Source: Nitrospinota bacterium (GTDB lineage: Bacteria > UBA8248 > JACPRG01). Taken from it: a DNA stretch of 6,986 nucleotides. Shown piece by piece: positions 1 to 5,245 of this stretch; position 1 is the stretch's first letter; the number at the start of each line of letters is the position of its first letter. Where the stretch lies: NCBI GenBank assembly GCA_030740135.1, contig JASLXW010000215.1:1-6986 (forward strand), read 5' to 3'. Made by a program: the position numbers and the translations under genes. The notes beneath the pieces are model-generated. The model was given only the letters and a program-made list of their open reading frames with translations. It made no database searches and was not told where the DNA came from.

Positions 1-478
1 TCTTTCCCTTGTCGATGATGATCTCTCCCTCCTCATTCAGGGCGATCTTGACCCGATCGAGGGGACGGGGCGCGGGACCCTCGAAGTTCACGCCGTTTTT
101 GCGGAAACCGCTTCCGTGGCAGGGGCATTTGAACTTGTTCTCGGAGGCCAGCCAGCGGGGCGTGCACCCCAGGTGCGTACAGATGGCCAGCAGGGCGTAG
201 AAGCCCTTTTTCTCCCGGACAATCCACACCCGCTTGGAGAGCTTGAACTTCTCGCTGACGACCCCGACGACGTAATCGTCCGGCTTCCCGGCGTTGAAGG
301 TCTTGGAGGGCTCGAACAAAACCCGCGGGAACATGAAGCGCAGCATCCCCAGACCGCCTACGGCCAAGGAGAGAAAGAACCCTCCCCAGGCCGCCACGGA
401 CAGGAAGTGTCTTCGGGCGAAGGTGTCTCGTTCGGTTCTGAGCCGCGGGACGCGGGCATCTTGAATATGTTCGGTCAT
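1..478 (-). CDS. Rieske iron-sulfur protein of a cytochrome bc complex (C-terminus beyond window)
   Basis: High-potential [2Fe-2S] subunit of a quinol:cytochrome c (bc1/b6f-type) oxidoreductase, which passes electrons from quinol to cytochrome c on the outer face of the inner membrane. The visible 159 residues show an N-terminal arginine pair at 22-23 followed by HFL, as in Tat-exported Rieske proteins, then a hydrophobic anchor at about 27-50. The cluster motifs are complete: CTHLGC at 100-105 and CPCHGS at 118-123, giving ligands C100, H102, C118 and H121 and the disulfide pair C105/C120. The ATG at 478 is the only start between the upstream in-frame stop (521-523) and the Rieske domain. 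Its Shine-Dalgarno is weak. The gene is divergent from the lipoprotein gene and runs off the left edge, where a cytochrome b gene would be expected by family precedent. Symbols used for this family are petA, petC and qcrA; I cannot choose. The family call is very secure. Confidence 0.95.
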   Translation of the reverse strand, partial: MTEHIQDARVPRLRTERDTFARRHFLSVAAWGGFFLSLAVGGLGMLRFMFPRVLFEPSKTFNAGKPDDYVVGVVSEKFKLSKRVWIVREKKGFYALLAICTHLGCTPRWLASENKFKCPCHGSGFRKNGVNFEGPAPRPLDRVKIALNEEGEIIIDKGK

Positions 479-523
479 TCTTTCAACGATCGATTCGGCG
501 GGGCAACGCGCTTTGGCCGCTCA

Positions 524-539
524 TGTGATGATTTTCACA
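524..539. promoter_or_regulatory. CRP/FNR-superfamily operator-like palindrome
   Basis: The sequence TGTGA-TGATTT-TCACA is a perfect match to both half-sites of the cAMP-receptor-protein consensus (TGTGA-N6-TCACA). Its centre, at about 531.5, lies some 53 bases upstream of the Rieske ATG and more than 350 bases from the lipoprotein start, so the Rieske operon is the likelier target. Control of respiratory genes by CRP/FNR-family factors is common. The exact recognition sequence of this organism's factor is unknown, so which family member binds is inference. Confidence 0.6.
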
Positions 540-626
540 AAGCCTTTCGGGCGAGTCTCCCCGCTTACGTCAAAATGGCTTCCCGGCCGGAGTGTGCGAT
601 GGATTGATTCGCCTGTCCGTCGGATT

Positions 627-648
627 ACGGGATTCCGGAAACTCCCGT
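627..648. repeat. Short inverted repeat in the Rieske leader
   Basis: ACGGGA (627-632) and TCCCGT (643-648) are exact reverse complements flanking ten bases that themselves contain the palindrome TTCCGGAA (633-640). Read on the plus strand the right arm runs into TTTT (648-651), which gives a weak terminator look, but no rightward gene ends here. It lies inside the predicted 5' leader of the leftward transcript. Its function is unknown. Confidence 0.35.
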
Positions 649-702
649 TTTGGAAAGGGGGTGGCGGATTTCATCCCCTGATTCCATATTTCCATTGCCC
701 GA

Positions 703-732
703 AATATATCGACCGGCGGATCGACTTGTCAA
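703..732 (-). promoter_or_regulatory. Sigma-70-type promoter pointing toward the Rieske gene
   Basis: On the minus strand there is a perfect -35 TTGACA (732-727), an 18-base spacer, and a -10 TATATT (708-703) matching five of six consensus positions. Transcription would start near 696 and run left, leaving a leader of about 218 bases before the Rieske ATG. In GC-rich DNA such a match is unlikely by chance. The long leader is unusual and places the CRP-type site about 165 bases downstream of the predicted start, so a second, nearer promoter may exist. Confidence 0.55.
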
Positions 733-781
733 CCCGAATTTCGCCTCTCCCGCCGGGTCCTGTCGCGGAGCGACGCCCGTT

Positions 782-811
782 TTGACTCGGTGTCCCGCGG
801 TCACGTAAGAT
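782..811 (+). promoter_or_regulatory. Possible sigma-70 promoter for the lipoprotein-regulator operon
   Basis: A -35 TTGACT (782-787, five of six) and a -10 TAAGAT (806-811, four of six) are separated by 18 bases. Predicted initiation near 818 leaves a leader of about 75 bases before the lipoprotein ATG. Position and orientation fit, but the -10 is only moderate, so this is a candidate rather than a firm call. Confidence 0.35.
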
Positions 812-892
812 TCGGTTCGTCAACGGGTTTTTCAAAGTGGAGTTCCAGACTCGACGGGGTCGAACCCTTCGGGACCGAAAGGGGGCGGGGCG

Positions 893-1438
893 ATGAAGAC
901 GGGTTTCCCCCTCGCGGCCGCGCTGATCATCCTGGTCGGCTGCGGCCCGGCGGTGAAAGAAAGGACTTCGCCCGCTCGAACCGGCGCCCGGCGGCCGCCG
1001 GCCGATGCGGCCCGGGGCGGCGCTTCGGTCGCCCGAAAGCCGGATGCCCGGAGCGTCAACGGGGCGGAAAAGCCGGAACGAAATTCCCCGGATTCTCCGG
1101 ACGCCCTGCGCCGGGACCGGGACCGCCTGAGACGGGAGCTGAGCCGGCTCTACGGTGAGCGGCGCCGCCGCGACGCGGAGCTGGGGCTGACGAAGGATTT
1201 CCTGGCCGACCTGTTCGGCGCCCTCCAGTCGGAGGATTACCCGCGGGCCATGGCCTCCATCGACCGCTTTCTTCGCGCCCATCCCGGCCATTCCCTGGGT
1301 CCTCCGATCTCGGCCCTTCGCCCGACGGTGGAAAAGCTCCAGGCCGGCGCCGCCCAGCGGGAAGCCCTGCGGGTAGAGATCCGCAGGCTCAAAGACATTC
1401 AGCTCCGTTTCGACGACCTCCGCAAAGAGGGCTCTTGA
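893..1438 (+). CDS. Coiled-coil lipoprotein, QseG-like by context
   Basis: A 181-residue predicted lipoprotein of unknown precise role. A short signal peptide (K2, hydrophobic 5-16) ends in the lipobox LVGC with lipidated Cys17. Residue 18 is glycine rather than aspartate, which by the E. coli sorting rule favours the outer membrane. Residues 18-66 are a Pro/Arg/Ala-rich, probably disordered linker. Residues 68-100 (Arg/Glu/Leu-rich) and 143-178 look like coiled-coil helices. The segment between (about 101-140, with ALQSEDYPRAMASIDRFL) looks like a short helical hairpin, perhaps one TPR-like unit. The ATG at 893 follows GGGGGCGGGG (881-890). The gene lies 34 bases before a sigma-54 response regulator, as lipoprotein QseG (YfhG) precedes GlrR in enterobacteria, so a signalling role beside a sensor kinase is a reasonable guess. 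No recognisable enzymatic motif is present. The gene call is firm and the function weak. Confidence 0.85.
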   Translation: MKTGFPLAAALIILVGCGPAVKERTSPARTGARRPPADAARGGASVARKPDARSVNGAEKPERNSPDSPDALRRDRDRLRRELSRLYGERRRRDAELGLTKDFLADLFGALQSEDYPRAMASIDRFLRAHPGHSLGPPISALRPTVEKLQAGAAQREALRVEIRRLKDIQLRFDDLRKEGS

Positions 1439-1472
1439 GCGTCCTCCCCCTTTCCCCGCCCGCGAGGAATCC

Positions 1473-2945
1473 GTGATCGAGGCTCGACCGCCGATGCCCT
1501 CCCCTTTGAAATCTCTCAAGGCCCTTCTGGTCGATGACGACGAGAACATCCTCCACACCCTCGGCATGCGCCTGGAGGCCCAGGGCGCGGAGGTGAGAAC
1601 GGCCGGAGACGGGGTCGAGGCCGTGGAGACGGCGGCCGAGTTCCGGCCCAACGTGATCCTGCTCGACCTCAAGATGCCCCGGATGGGCGGGCTGGCGGCC
1701 CTTCGTGAGATCCGGAAACTCGACTTCTCCTGTCAGGTCGTGGTCCTGACGGCGCACGGAACCACCGCCAACGCCGTGGAGGCCATGCGGGAGGGGGCCG
1801 TCGATTTTCTCGAAAAACCCCTGGACCCGGATCAGCTTTCCGTCCTGTTTCAGAAAGTGGCCGCTCGAAGCGCTCCCAAGGCCCCCGCGCCCGGCGGTCC
1901 CGGCCGGGCCGGCGGCGGGGCGGCCGAAGCCGGGCCGGGGCCGGTCTCTTTGTCCCCCGAGGAATTGCGGCGCGAGGCCGAGCGTCAGTTCATCGGCGAG
2001 GCCCCCGGCGTCCGCCGCGTCCGGGCGCTGCTCCTTCAGGCCGCGCCCACCGAAGCGCCCATCCTCCTCGCCGGCGAGAGCGGCGTGGGCAAAGAGGTGG
2101 TGGCCCGGACGATCCACGTGCTGAGCACTCGGCGGAACGCCCCCTTTGTCGCCCTCAACTGCGCGGCCATTCCGGAAACCCTGTTCGAGAGCGAGGTCTT
2201 CGGTCACGAGCGCGGCGCCTTCACGGGAGCGACGGCCAAACGAGCGGGGGCGTTCGAGGTGGCTCACGGGGGAACGCTCTTTCTCGACGAGGTGGCCGAA
2301 ATGCCGCCCGACCTGCAGGTCAAGTTTCTCCGCGTCCTCGAGACCGGCCGGTTCCGCCTCCTGGGCGGGCGGGAGGAGATGGAGGTGGACGTCCGCATCG
2401 TGGCGGCGACCAACCGAAATCTGCACGAGGCCATCGAGGAAGGAAGACTGCGCCAGGACCTCTTTTACCGGCTCAACGTCTTCACGATCTTTCTGCCTCC
2501 CCTGCGGGAGCGCCTGGAGGACCTCCAGAATCTCGCGGACCATTTCATCAAGATGTTCAATGCCCGGTACGAGAAATCGGTCGGCGGTTTTTCCCCTGAA
2601 AGCTGGGGGCTGATGCGGGCGTATCCCTGGCCGGGGAACGTTCGGCAGCTCCGAAACGTCATCGAGCGGGCGGTGATTTTATGTTCGGGGACTGAAGCGG
2701 GGCCGGAGCATCTGCCCGAAGAGCTGGCCCGGCCTTCGGGGGACACCGGAAACGGCGAGTCCTCCGCCAGAATGGTCTCCGTCCCGCTGGGGCCGCTGTC
2801 GCGGGTGGAGGAGCGTCTCATCGCCCGGGCCCTCGACGAAACCGAAGGCAAGAAACCCGAGGCGGCGCGGCTTCTCGGGATCAGCCTGAAGACGTTTTAT
2901 AATAAACTCAAGAAGATGAAAGAGAAGCCGGAGGAGGACGCGTAG
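1473..2945 (+). CDS. NtrC-family sigma-54-dependent response regulator
   Basis: A 490-residue two-component transcription activator that, when phosphorylated, forms an ATP-hydrolysing ring and remodels sigma-54 RNA polymerase. The receiver domain (about 16-131) has the acidic pocket DDD at 21-23, phosphoacceptor D65 in LLDLKMP, T93 and K115. A Gly/Pro/Ala-rich linker (134-160) leads to the AAA+ domain (about 170-405): Walker A GESGVGKE (201-208), sigma-54 contact loop GAFTGA (248-253), Walker B GGTLFLDEV (266-274), and the sensor/arginine-finger region DLFYRLNVF. The Fis-type helix-turn-helix is near 462-482 (AARLLGISLKTFYNKLKK). All activity motifs are intact. The GTG at 1473 has GAGGAA four bases upstream; an in-frame ATG at 1494 with GAGG eleven bases upstream is an alternative that removes only seven residues. 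The cognate kinase and target promoters are not in the window. It resembles AtoC, ZraR and GlrR in architecture. Confidence 0.95.
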   Translation: MIEARPPMPSPLKSLKALLVDDDENILHTLGMRLEAQGAEVRTAGDGVEAVETAAEFRPNVILLDLKMPRMGGLAALREIRKLDFSCQVVVLTAHGTTANAVEAMREGAVDFLEKPLDPDQLSVLFQKVAARSAPKAPAPGGPGRAGGGAAEAGPGPVSLSPEELRREAERQFIGEAPGVRRVRALLLQAAPTEAPILLAGESGVGKEVVARTIHVLSTRRNAPFVALNCAAIPETLFESEVFGHERGAFTGATAKRAGAFEVAHGGTLFLDEVAEMPPDLQVKFLRVLETGRFRLLGGREEMEVDVRIVAATNRNLHEAIEEGRLRQDLFYRLNVFTIFLPPLRERLEDLQNLADHFIKMFNARYEKSVGGFSPESWGLMRAYPWPGNVRQLRNVIERAVILCSGTEAGPEHLPEELARPSGDTGNGESSARMVSVPLGPLSRVEERLIARALDETEGKKPEAARLLGISLKTFYNKLKKMKEKPEEDA

Positions 2946-2948
2946 GCA

Positions 2949-2967
2949 ATGGGCGGTCCGCGCCCAT
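2949..2967 (+). repeat. Hairpin immediately after the regulator gene
   Basis: ATGGGCG (2949-2955) and CGCCCAT (2961-2967) form a perfect seven-base-pair stem with a five-base loop, beginning four bases after the regulator stop codon. No T-run follows, so it does not qualify as a classic intrinsic terminator. It may protect the mRNA 3' end or partly attenuate read-through into the next gene 99 bases on. Confidence 0.4.
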
Positions 2968-3065
2968 CCAGGCGCCCCTTCGACCCGAGCCGCTGAAGTT
3001 TCGCGGCCGGGCGCTTTTCGAAACCGAATCCCCCGAGGGGGGAGGAAGAAACCGAGGGGAGTTGA

Positions 3066-3566
3066 ATGCCGTTAACCGAAATGGAGCGAAGTTGGGTCCT
3101 GGAATTTCTCGAAAAGGTGAAAACCTTCTTTTCCGACGACGGCCGATTCTCGGAAGTCCATGACCGGGACCCGGGCCTGCCCCGCCATGAGCCCCCCGAG
3201 CCGGAGGCCTGGCTGACCATCTGGGAAAAAACCTGGGTTCGCGTGAATCCTCATCCCGAACAGGCGGGCGTCCAGGTGTCTCTCGCCACGCGTGACCGCA
3301 ACGTGAGCGAGGCCATCGAGGGCAACGCCCTCCAACTGGGGGATTCCTTCCAGGAGCTGCTGGAAGACGGCCTGGAGGACGCGGGCGAGGAGGACGTCTA
3401 CGGCGTCTATCATTATCACGACAGCGGCGTATTCTACTTTCAGTCCGAGTTGCCGCTTCCCGGCGGCTGGGCGGACCTGAAAGCCGATGCGGTCCGGGAC
3501 AAGGTGTGCAAGCTGGCCCTGGGTTACCCCCTCGGGTTTGGCCGGTTCTTCATGGAGGAAGATTAA
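3066..3566 (+). CDS. Acidic cytoplasmic protein of unknown function
   Basis: A 166-residue protein I do not recognise. It is strongly acidic (34 Asp/Glu against 15 Lys/Arg by hand count), with no signal peptide and no membrane segment, so it is probably soluble and cytoplasmic. It starts with a helix-like stretch (about 5-22), then a Pro/Glu-rich loop (35-48) and a tryptophan-rich strand region (49-60, [12 protein letters not shown]). An acidic helix (93-110) follows, then an aromatic stretch (112-126, [14 protein letters not shown]), ending in a helix near 136-152. The alternation of strands with an acidic helix loosely recalls secretion-chaperone or YbjN-type folds, but this is a guess from pattern only. 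The ATG at 3066 follows a strong purine-rich site (GAGGGGAG). It lies 120 bases after the regulator and 104 bases before the TrpB2 gene, on the same strand. Confidence 0.8.
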   Translation: MPLTEMERSWVLEFLEKVKTFFSDDGRFSEVHDRDPGLPRHEPPEPEAWLTIWEKTWVRVNPHPEQAGVQVSLATRDRNVSEAIEGNALQLGDSFQELLEDGLEDAGEEDVYGVYHYHDSGVFYFQSELPLPGGWADLKADAVRDKVCKLALGYPLGFGRFFMEED

Positions 3567-3670
3567 GGGGAGAGGCCACGGGCGCCGGAAACGCAGCCCG
3601 CGGCGTTCAAGCGAGTCGGGCGCGGGATGGCCGAAGCGCCGGACGGACGCGTTCATGGGGAGACGAGACC

Positions 3671-5038
3671 ATGTCCGAGACCATCAAATATCTTCTGGCC
3701 GAGGAGGAGATCCCGTCGCGTTGGTACAACATCGCGGCCGATCTGCCGAAACCGGTTCCGCCGCCGCTCCATCCCGGAACGGGCGCGCCCATCGGACCTG
3801 ACGATCTCGCGCCGCTTTTTCCGATGGCGCTCATCGAGCAGGAGGTCAGCACCGAGCGCGAGATCGACATCCCCGAAGAGGTGCGGCGGATCTATCGTCA
3901 ATGGCGCCCCTCGCCGCTCTACCGCGCCCGGCGCTTCGAGCGCGCGCTGGATACGTCGGCGAAGATCTATTACAAGTACGAAGGCGTCAGCCCGAGCGGC
4001 AGCCACAAGACCAACACCGCCGTCGCCCAGGCCTATTACAACAAGGCCGCCGGAGTGAAGCGCCTCACGACCGAGACCGGCGCCGGCCAGTGGGGCGCGG
4101 CGCTCGCCTTCGCCGGGTCGCTGTTCGACCTCGAAATCAGCGTCTACATGGTCAAGATCAGCTACGAGCAAAAACCCTACCGCCGGGCGATCATGGAGTC
4201 CTACGGCGCGCGCTGCGTGCCCAGCCCGAGCGAGGAAACCGAATCCGGCCGGCGCATTCTTGCCGAGGACCCCGACAGCCTGGGCAGCCTCGGGATGGCG
4301 ATCAGCGAGGCGGTCGAGCTCGCGGCGGCGCGCGAGGACACCAAGTACGCCCTGGGCAGCGTCCTCAACCACGTCCTGCTCCACCAGACGGTCATCGGCC
4401 AGGAGGCCATGAAGCAATTCGAGCGGGCTGAGGACTACCCCGACCTGATCGTCGCCTGCACGGGCGGCGGGAGCAACTTCGCCGGGATCGTCCTTCCCTT
4501 CCTCGGCGAGAAGCTCCGCGGCGGCCGGGACGTCCGCCCCATCGCCGTCGAGCCCGCCGCGTGTCCGACGCTGACCAAAGGGAGCCTCGCCTACGACTTC
4601 GGCGACACCGCCCACCTGACGCCGCTCCTCAAGATGTACACCCTGGGCTCGACCTTCGTGCCGGGGGGGTTTCACGCCGGGGGCCTGCGTTATCACGGGA
4701 TGGCGCCCATCATCAGCCACCTCCACGACCTGGGGCTGATTGAGGCCCGGGCATGCCGGCAAAACGAGTGCTTCGCCGCGGGCGTCGCGTTCGCGCGCGC
4801 GGAGGGCATCCTGCCCGGGCCCGAGGCCAACCACGCCATCAAGGTCGCCATCGACGAAGCGGCGCGGTGCAAGGAGGAGGGCGTCTCCCGGACGATCCTG
4901 ATCAACATCAGCGGCCACGGCCATTTCGACATGCAGGGCTACACGGATTATTTCGCGGGCGACGTGGCCGACGAGTCTTACGACGAAGCCGAGCTGGCGA
5001 TGGCGCTTTCCGGCCTTCCGTCCGTGGCGGCGGAGTGA
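3671..5038 (+). CDS. trpB: TrpB2-like PLP-dependent tryptophan synthase beta-type enzyme
   Basis: A 455-residue fold-type II PLP enzyme of the TrpB2 (TrpB-related) branch. Characterised TrpB2 proteins condense indole with serine to tryptophan without needing TrpA. PLP lysine K113 sits in SGSHKTNTA (110-118). The catalytic glutamate is E135 in ETGAGQWG (135-142), with the Trp in this motif and the long N-terminal extension (1-95) typical of TrpB2 rather than TrpB1. The phosphate-binding glycine loop is CTGGGSN (263-269), AEGILPGPE lies at 377-385, and SGHGHFD at 414-420 is also a TrpB2 hallmark. The start chosen is ATG 3671 with GGGGAGA seven bases before it; the frame stays open back to about 3506, but that stretch overlaps the preceding gene and has no family resemblance. 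No trpA or other trp gene is seen, so indole salvage or another amino-acid-forming beta-replacement is possible. Arginine codons are CGC-rich with no CGA/AGA, unlike the regulator upstream. Confidence 0.92.
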   Translation: MSETIKYLLAEEEIPSRWYNIAADLPKPVPPPLHPGTGAPIGPDDLAPLFPMALIEQEVSTEREIDIPEEVRRIYRQWRPSPLYRARRFERALDTSAKIYYKYEGVSPSGSHKTNTAVAQAYYNKAAGVKRLTTETGAGQWGAALAFAGSLFDLEISVYMVKISYEQKPYRRAIMESYGARCVPSPSEETESGRRILAEDPDSLGSLGMAISEAVELAAAREDTKYALGSVLNHVLLHQTVIGQEAMKQFERAEDYPDLIVACTGGGSNFAGIVLPFLGEKLRGGRDVRPIAVEPAACPTLTKGSLAYDFGDTAHLTPLLKMYTLGSTFVPGGFHAGGLRYHGMAPIISHLHDLGLIEARACRQNECFAAGVAFARAEGILPGPEANHAIKVAIDEAARCKEEGVSRTILINISGHGHFDMQGYTDYFAGDVADESYDEAELAMALSGLPSVAAE

Positions 5039-5055
5039 GCGGCCCGCTCCCCGGT

Positions 5056-5074
5056 CAGGGGTTGCGAACCCCTG
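5056..5074. repeat. Perfect hairpin 1 (REP-like)
   Basis: CAGGGGTT (5056-5063) and AACCCCTG (5067-5074) form an eight-base-pair stem closed by GCG. CCCC (5049-5052) and GGGG (5077-5080) can extend it across a small internal loop. It begins 18 bases after the TrpB2 stop codon. There is no T-run, so an intrinsic terminator is possible only in a non-classical form; a dispersed extragenic repeat is as likely. Confidence 0.5.
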
Positions 5075-5118
5075 GTGGGGCGCGTGCGGGTTGGTTGATC
5101 CTCCCGGTTACTTTGGAA

Positions 5119-5137
5119 GGCGGGCTGGAAGCCCGCC
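5119..5137. repeat. Perfect hairpin 2 (REP-like)
   Basis: GGCGGGCT (5119-5126) and AGCCCGCC (5130-5137) form an eight-base-pair stem with loop GGA. It has the same stem length and loop size as the hairpin at 5056-5074, and the two centres are 63 bases apart. The sequence type, a GC-rich arm pair with a three-base loop followed by CTACC, is the kind often seen as short dispersed intergenic repeats in GC-rich genomes. One window cannot show copy number. Confidence 0.5.
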
Positions 5138-5245
5138 CTACCAGGGGGCCGGGGGACGAACCCAACCAGGTCGAGTTTTCAAGGCTTGTCCCACGCGAAG
5201 GCGGAGGATGTCCCACCGGGCGGGGGCCGGCATGAGGAGAAAGGA

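Larger units (their letters stand above)
479..892. other. Divergent intergenic control region
   Basis: These 414 bases separate the leftward Rieske gene from the rightward lipoprotein gene. I find no convincing protein gene here. The region is visibly more AT-rich than the flanking genes, notably around 681-710. It contains a CRP-type palindrome (524-539), a leftward sigma-70-like promoter (703-732), a rightward weaker promoter (782-811), a hairpin-forming repeat (627-648) and a GC-rich hairpin just before the lipoprotein start (865-883). No sigma-54 (-24/-12) promoter was found by eye on either strand. Confidence 0.7.
5039..5245. other. Intergenic gap with two compact hairpins
   Basis: A 207-base non-coding gap between the TrpB2 and nitrilase-like genes. 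It contains two perfect hairpins (5056-5074 and 5119-5137) and then, just before the next ATG, a GAGGAG ribosome-binding site at 5234-5239. No clear sigma-70 promoter is seen. The open frame extending left from the next gene to 5186 has no recognisable family sequence and is treated as non-coding. Confidence 0.6.

Noticed and set aside
116..607. Plus-strand open frame across the Rieske gene
   Set aside because: It overlaps the Rieske domain in antisense, and the Rieske cluster motifs are unmistakable on the minus strand.
627..651. Rightward intrinsic terminator (hairpin plus TTTT)
   Set aside because: The stem is only six base pairs, the T-run is short, and no rightward gene ends upstream of it; kept only as an inverted repeat.
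570..674. 34-codon minus-strand open frame in the Rieske leader (possible leader peptide)
   Set aside because: Its purine-rich stretch abuts the ATG with no proper spacing, composition is Pro/Arg-rich without a motif, and nothing marks it as translated.
479..892. Sigma-54 promoter for self-regulation of the NtrC-type regulator
   Set aside because: No GG-N10-GC core with TGGCAC/TTGCA-like flanks was found on either strand by eye.
671..1672. Long minus-strand open frame opposite the lipoprotein gene
   Set aside because: It lies antisense to a gene with a clear signal peptide and lipobox; its translation is Arg/Gly/Pro-rich with no domain, as expected for an antisense frame in GC-rich DNA.
1389..2543. 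384-residue minus-strand open frame opposite the response regulator
   Set aside because: The plus strand carries a complete receiver-AAA+-HTH protein here; the antisense translation shows no recognisable motif.
3506..3670. N-terminal extension of the TrpB2-like frame
   Set aside because: The extension overlaps the end of the preceding gene, has no family resemblance, and the ATG at 3671 has a well-spaced ribosome-binding site and a TrpB2-like N-terminus.
3653..4924. 423-residue minus-strand open frame opposite the TrpB2-like gene
   Set aside because: Antisense shadow; the plus strand has all TrpB2 motifs in frame.
5186..5245. Twenty-residue N-terminal extension of the nitrilase-like frame
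   Set aside because: The GAGGAG site at 5234-5239 is correctly spaced for ATG 5246, after which the protein begins with the usual first strand of the nitrilase fold.
5039..5245. CRISPR-like or attachment-site repeats
   Set aside because: The two hairpins differ in sequence and there is no regular repeat-spacer pattern, integrase or tRNA nearby.
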